DNA of 24,501 nucleotides from Bacteroidaceae bacterium (lineage in GTDB: Bacteria; Bacteroidota; Bacteroidia; Bacteroidales; Bacteroidaceae): the NCBI GenBank assembly GCA_024695315.1, contig JAILIJ010000278.1, forward strand, positions 1-24,501, written 5' to 3'. Positions 22,501-24,501 of this stretch are shown here, piece by piece (position 1 is the first letter of the stretch; each line of letters begins with the position of its first letter). Under the pieces are notes generated by a model. That model did not search any database, was not told where the DNA came from, and saw nothing but the letters and a program-made list of their open reading frames with translations. Made by a program: the position numbers and the translations under genes.

Positions 22501-23192
22501 TCCATATCTATCAGGGCTCAAATAATAACCGTACTGTTAATCTCTCATTTGCTGACAACAGCTACTTCACAAGTGCTTTGAGCTACACATTTGAGTTCGA
22601 TATGGCTGTTATCGGAGGTAATTCAAATACTTCAACTATATCTGTTATTGGAGAGGCTGGTACGCTTTGTAACATTAGCGTGGGAGCATGGGCTACATCA
22701 GCAACAGTTACTAATGGTAGCGGAACAAGTCTTGGCACTATTCCTTGTCAGTCTTATAGCCGTTCTACTATTTCTTCTTCTGTAGTACCTTCTACTTGGA
22801 ACCACTTCAAGCTCGTCGGTAGCTCAAGGGGCGTACATTTGACTGTAACAAATGCAAGCGGTACTGTACTTATCAATAACGCTCAGGTATTTAGTTACAC
22901 TACACCAGTAATGTCTATTTCTTCTACACTCGGACGTTATTATACTCATGTGGCATTTGATAATATTACTCTCGTGAGCCTTGTGTCTTACGCTAAGGAT
23001 AGAATAGCTTTAGAGGATGTAGATACTGATGCTACAGGTGTAAATGACGTAAAGACAAAAGACGTGGATCCAGATGAAACTCCTACAACAGATTATTATG
23101 ATCTAACTGGTCGTAAGGTGTCTGTACCAGAAAAGGGAAAGATGTATATTGTGAAGATGAGTAATGGCTCAACTAAGAAGATGATTTTCTAA
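19554..23192 (+). CDS. PL11 rhamnogalacturonan lyase with long C-terminal extension and T9SS-like tail
   Basis: The protein has 1212 residues. A signal peptide ends near VYA-Q31; the first ATG directly follows a TTAACCTATTAAGA leader. Residues 35-115 are the N-terminal Fn3-like domain (VSWRVQADEYYDVTYNLYRN). Residues 116-645 are the PL11 propeller, with calcium-loop motifs DVDGDGKIDF (157), DWNEDGACEVL (226), DVDEDGSDEIIYG (384), the conserved GLGHGDASHTGDLDP (416) and GDILGDWREELV (582), and a closing YDHQYRQAMVWQTEGYNQPP. PL11 enzymes cleave the rhamnogalacturonan-I backbone of pectin by beta-elimination. Residues 650-940 are repetitive beta structure resembling autotransporter passenger repeats. 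Residues 945-1145 look like a lectin-type sandwich (YNLDFETASSNNYGFAV). Residues 1178-1212 resemble a T9SS tail (YYDLTGRKV, MYIVKMSNGSTKKMIF). Typical PL11 proteins are about 600-650 residues, so half of this protein is additional. It is a single-gene unit on the opposite strand to the rest. Confidence 0.94.
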   Translation: MERTFKTFRGLRRMALWSVLSLVSVNGVYAQRKTDALDRGTVAVKQSSGVFVSWRVQADEYYDVTYNLYRNGSLIAQNLSVSNYVDASGTSSSKYSVAAVRNGVAGSQSAAVTPWADQYLEIPVSNVQARSGVTVWKQNDPSSAMANYTINDISLGDVDGDGKIDFIVKRKNQTDQDQLFPVSNKQMYCQIECYASSINYGRLWWIDCGPNICYGADEQWDAVAFDWNEDGACEVLYRGGANTVIHHSDGTTETIGNVNENIRNGITHTANMTFSNSGEEWLMYINGKTGYTYDVIAYPLPRGNASDWGDSYGHRSSKYFMGAPYLDGVNPYIFLGRGIYTKTDACTYRVNKSTNKLYKVGNTWHSYTNSGWYGQGNHNFSIADVDEDGSDEIIYGSMVLDFHTGDTSIHGCSSTGLGHGDASHTGDLDPFRKGLETFACNEDNPSNNYRNAATCEIYARTVGSSDDGRAMAGNFTNEYPGGIGASTASGIIPLSYVQPNPTSPVYISGMSNNWNANTPYPMALNFRIYWDGDLLSETINGPGSSEGYLYIDKLGQRIYNTGHGTYATSCINGTKKNPCASGDILGDWREELVMRTSDNRFIRVYTTVTPTTHRMQSLWYDHQYRQAMVWQTEGYNQPPHPSFFVGELEGLTQAPPALTWTGRTGIGNNGSVSTSHNGKDVFVWPDGNGSEYTVNINSGAKPSTLFLNSRTTIEGGDRVQYTETKHTWDRIRMTGNPLSGTTNVCKQGSSAAHLPYRTHTHSGKTDVWQGALICNGSVTNSPIWANRFTELFLGSDLTASESSYKSVEMEYGSALYISSNLKNTPYVNDNGYAHMTVNTLTVKEGSRVVFDINGSGNASGDQLNIGTLNVRKQNWQYGPQYLAPIFQFNGTLGSGKYRLGTIGSVASGNLSDIIIEANVSGSYSKSLVIENGVLYLKVSGGSSYEQVYNLDFETASSNNYGFAVAAGNVETMAQVSGNGGHVFHIYQGSNNNRTVNLSFADNSYFTSALSYTFEFDMAVIGGNSNTSTISVIGEAGTLCNISVGAWATSATVTNGSGTSLGTIPCQSYSRSTISSSVVPSTWNHFKLVGSSRGVHLTVTNASGTVLINNAQVFSYTTPVMSISSTLGRYYTHVAFDNITLVSLVSYAKDRIALEDVDTDATGVNDVKTKDVDPDETPTTDYYDLTGRKVSVPEKGKMYIVKMSNGSTKKMIF

Positions 23193-23212
23193 ACATATAT
23201 TCTTTTTGTCTT

Positions 23213-23248
23213 AAGAGGACGTTTCCCTTAAATGGGATACGTCCTCTT
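23213..23248. terminator. Hairpin after the PL11 gene, possibly bidirectional terminator
   Basis: The arms AAGAGGACGT (23213-23222) and ACGTCCTCTT (23239-23248) are perfect; the stem continues after one mismatch with TCCC/GGGA. It lies 20 bp past the PL11 stop. The downstream T-run is short (CTCTTTGG), so termination may be imperfect on the plus strand. The T-rich sequence on the left (TTCTTTTTGTC) does not supply a T-run for the minus strand. Confidence 0.6.
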
Positions 23249-23349
23249 TGGTACTCTATAATATGGGATTGTTCATACGTTATAGAAAAGGAAATTGTGG
23301 GATAAAAAACGGACGTCCCAAGTTTGCTTATCGTAAGAACAGGATGGGT

Positions 23350-23381
23350 AAAAAAAGGGATAAGGCTCGAAACCTTATCCC
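23350..23381 (-). terminator. Intrinsic terminator of uvrA
   Basis: GGGATAAGG (23357-23365) and CCTTATCCC (23373-23381) form a perfect 9-bp stem with a 7-nt loop. On the minus strand it is followed by seven Ts (A-run 23350-23356). It lies 33 bp beyond the uvrA stop. Confidence 0.9.
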
Positions 23382-23414
23382 ACTTGTTATTCAGCATTTC
23401 TGTGTAGTATGACG

Positions 23415-24501
23415 TTACATCTTTTCTTGTAGATATTGTCCTGTGTAGCTATATGCGCATTTGGCAACATCTTCAGGAGTGCCGCAGATGACTAAGTTTC
23501 CACCATCGCGTCCTCCTTCAGGACCGAGGTCTATGACATGATCGGCACATTTGATGACGTCCATATTGTGCTCGATGATGACTATGGTATGACCGCGGCT
23601 GATTAGGGCATTGAAAGCATCGAGGAGTTTCTTTATGTCGTGGAAATGCAGACCTGTGGTTGGCTCATCGAAGATAAACATTGTAGGTACTGCCTTCTCC
23701 TGACTTAGGTAATAGGCTAATTTTATACGCTGGTTCTCACCACCTGAAAGGGTAGATGAAGTTTGTCCGAGTTTGATGTAGCCTAATCCTACGTCCTGTA
23801 GCGGTTTCATCTTCTGAACGATCTTCTTCTGCTTATGTTCGGTGAAGAATTCTACAGCCTGGTTGATGGTCATGTTGAGAATGTCGTAGATGCTCTGTCC
23901 TTCATATTTAACTTCGAGAATGTCGGATTTGAAGCGTTTGCCGTGGCATGACTCACATTCAAGAACGAGGTCGTTCATGAACTGCATCTCGACAGTTACC
24001 GTTCCTTCTCCCTTACATTCCTCACAGCGTCCGCCGTCTGTATTGAAAGAGAAATAGGCTGGGGTGTAACCCAATTGTTTTGATAGTTGTTGACCAGCCA
24101 TGAGTTTACGTATCTCATCGTATGCCCCTATGTAGGTCACGGGGTTGCTTCGTGAGGATGTACCTATAGGATTTTGGTCGACAAAGTCAATTTTCTTAAT
24201 CATGTCAATATCTCCCTCAAGGGATGTGTACTGACCAGGCCTGTCGCATACCTCATCAAAATGACGCTTCATGGCGCGGAACAGAATGTCGCGTACAAGG
24301 GTTGACTTGCCGGAACCAGATACGCCGGTAACGCATGTCATGACATTTAGAGGAAATTTCACATCTATGCCTTTTAGGTTATTTTCACGGGCGCACTTGA
24401 CTTCTATGTAGTTGTTCCAAGGACGACGACTCGTCGGTATGTCAATCTTGTCGGCACCGGTCAGGAAGTCCAAAGTATGTGAGGTGCCAACAGGGATGTT
24501 G
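23415..24501 (-). CDS. uvrA: UvrABC system protein A (excinuclease ATPase), C-terminal part
   Basis: The frame is open to the right edge and covers about 361 codons, the C-terminal third to two-fifths of a ~940-residue UvrA; the start lies outside. A TTG at 24471-24473 is an internal leucine codon, not the start. Visible in order are the family segment YIEVKCARENNLKGIDVKFP, the second Walker A (GVSGSGKST), the second zinc module (CEEC and CESC, 18 residues between the pairs, then HGKRF), the ABC signature LSGGENQRIKLA, Walker B FIFDEPTTGLHF, and the H-loop IVIIEHN. UvrA scans DNA for bulky damage and loads UvrB in nucleotide excision repair. All key residues are present. It is a conserved housekeeping gene with its own terminator and marks the right border of the carbohydrate-use region. 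Confidence 0.97.
   Translation of the reverse strand, partial: NIPVGTSHTLDFLTGADKIDIPTSRRPWNNYIEVKCARENNLKGIDVKFPLNVMTCVTGVSGSGKSTLVRDILFRAMKRHFDEVCDRPGQYTSLEGDIDMIKKIDFVDQNPIGTSSRSNPVTYIGAYDEIRKLMAGQQLSKQLGYTPAYFSFNTDGGRCEECKGEGTVTVEMQFMNDLVLECESCHGKRFKSDILEVKYEGQSIYDILNMTINQAVEFFTEHKQKKIVQKMKPLQDVGLGYIKLGQTSSTLSGGENQRIKLAYYLSQEKAVPTMFIFDEPTTGLHFHDIKKLLDAFNALISRGHTIVIIEHNMDVIKCADHVIDLGPEGGRDGGNLVICGTPEDVAKCAYSYTGQYLQEKM

Noticed and set aside
10685..23192. One pectin-plus-glucan utilisation locus including the PL11 gene
   Set aside because: PL11 is on the opposite strand behind a 1.1-kb spacer with its own putative promoter and end hairpin; sharing a substrate with the GH128-like genes is not supported.
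1..24501. tRNA, rRNA, insertion sequences, integrase or phage genes
   Set aside because: I found no transposase or integrase motifs, no terminal inverted repeats with target duplications, and no tRNA cloverleaf with a T-loop consensus. The multi-hairpin element at 19022-19139 lacks tRNA arm lengths and the GTTCRANNC loop.

Overview
The window looks like chromosomal DNA of a gut- or rumen-type Bacteroidales, most likely Prevotellaceae (Prevotella/Segatella/Xylanibacter group). The evidence is a SusC/SusD pair, lipoproteins with acidic residues after the lipid cysteine, short type IX secretion (T9SS)-like C-terminal tails on large extracellular enzymes, AT-rich spacers, no clear Shine-Dalgarno sequences, and TAnnTTTG-like -7 boxes. 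The genus is an inference; there is no rRNA or tRNA to fix it.

Layout, left to right. (1) 1-10423, minus strand: a tightly spaced operon read right to left. It encodes a four-unit FAS1 (fasciclin) lipoprotein, a SusC-type TonB-dependent transporter, a SusD-type lipoprotein, and a second FAS1 lipoprotein that runs off the left edge. Spacers are 21, 12 and 13 bp. A -7 box overlapped by a nested palindrome (10550-10592) lies about 150 bp upstream. (2) 10636-18431, minus strand: an M64 (IgA-peptidase type) metallopeptidase followed by two GH128-like glycoside hydrolases, ending at a strong intrinsic terminator (10636-10673). (3) 18432-19553: a 1.1-kb divergent spacer without a convincing gene, holding a 64-bp degenerate octamer repeat, several hairpins and a candidate structured RNA. 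(4) 19554-23192, plus strand: a PL11 rhamnogalacturonan lyase with a 560-residue C-terminal extension, then a hairpin. (5) 23350-24501, minus strand: the C-terminal third of uvrA with its own terminator, a housekeeping gene bounding the accessory region.

How the parts may work together. The M64 peptidase and the two GH128-like enzymes carry Sec signals; both GH128-like proteins end in T9SS-like tails and share a ~160-residue module before the catalytic core. This suggests attack on a beta-1,3-glucan-containing, possibly protein-linked material such as fungal or yeast wall. The SusCD operon contains no enzyme in view; its two FAS1 lipoproteins sit where SusE/F-type surface proteins are often found and could capture a ligand for the transporter. 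The PL11 enzyme acts on the rhamnogalacturonan-I backbone of pectin and appears to be an independent transcription unit. The link between the GH128/M64 cluster and the FAS1-SusCD operon rests only on adjacency and shared strand.
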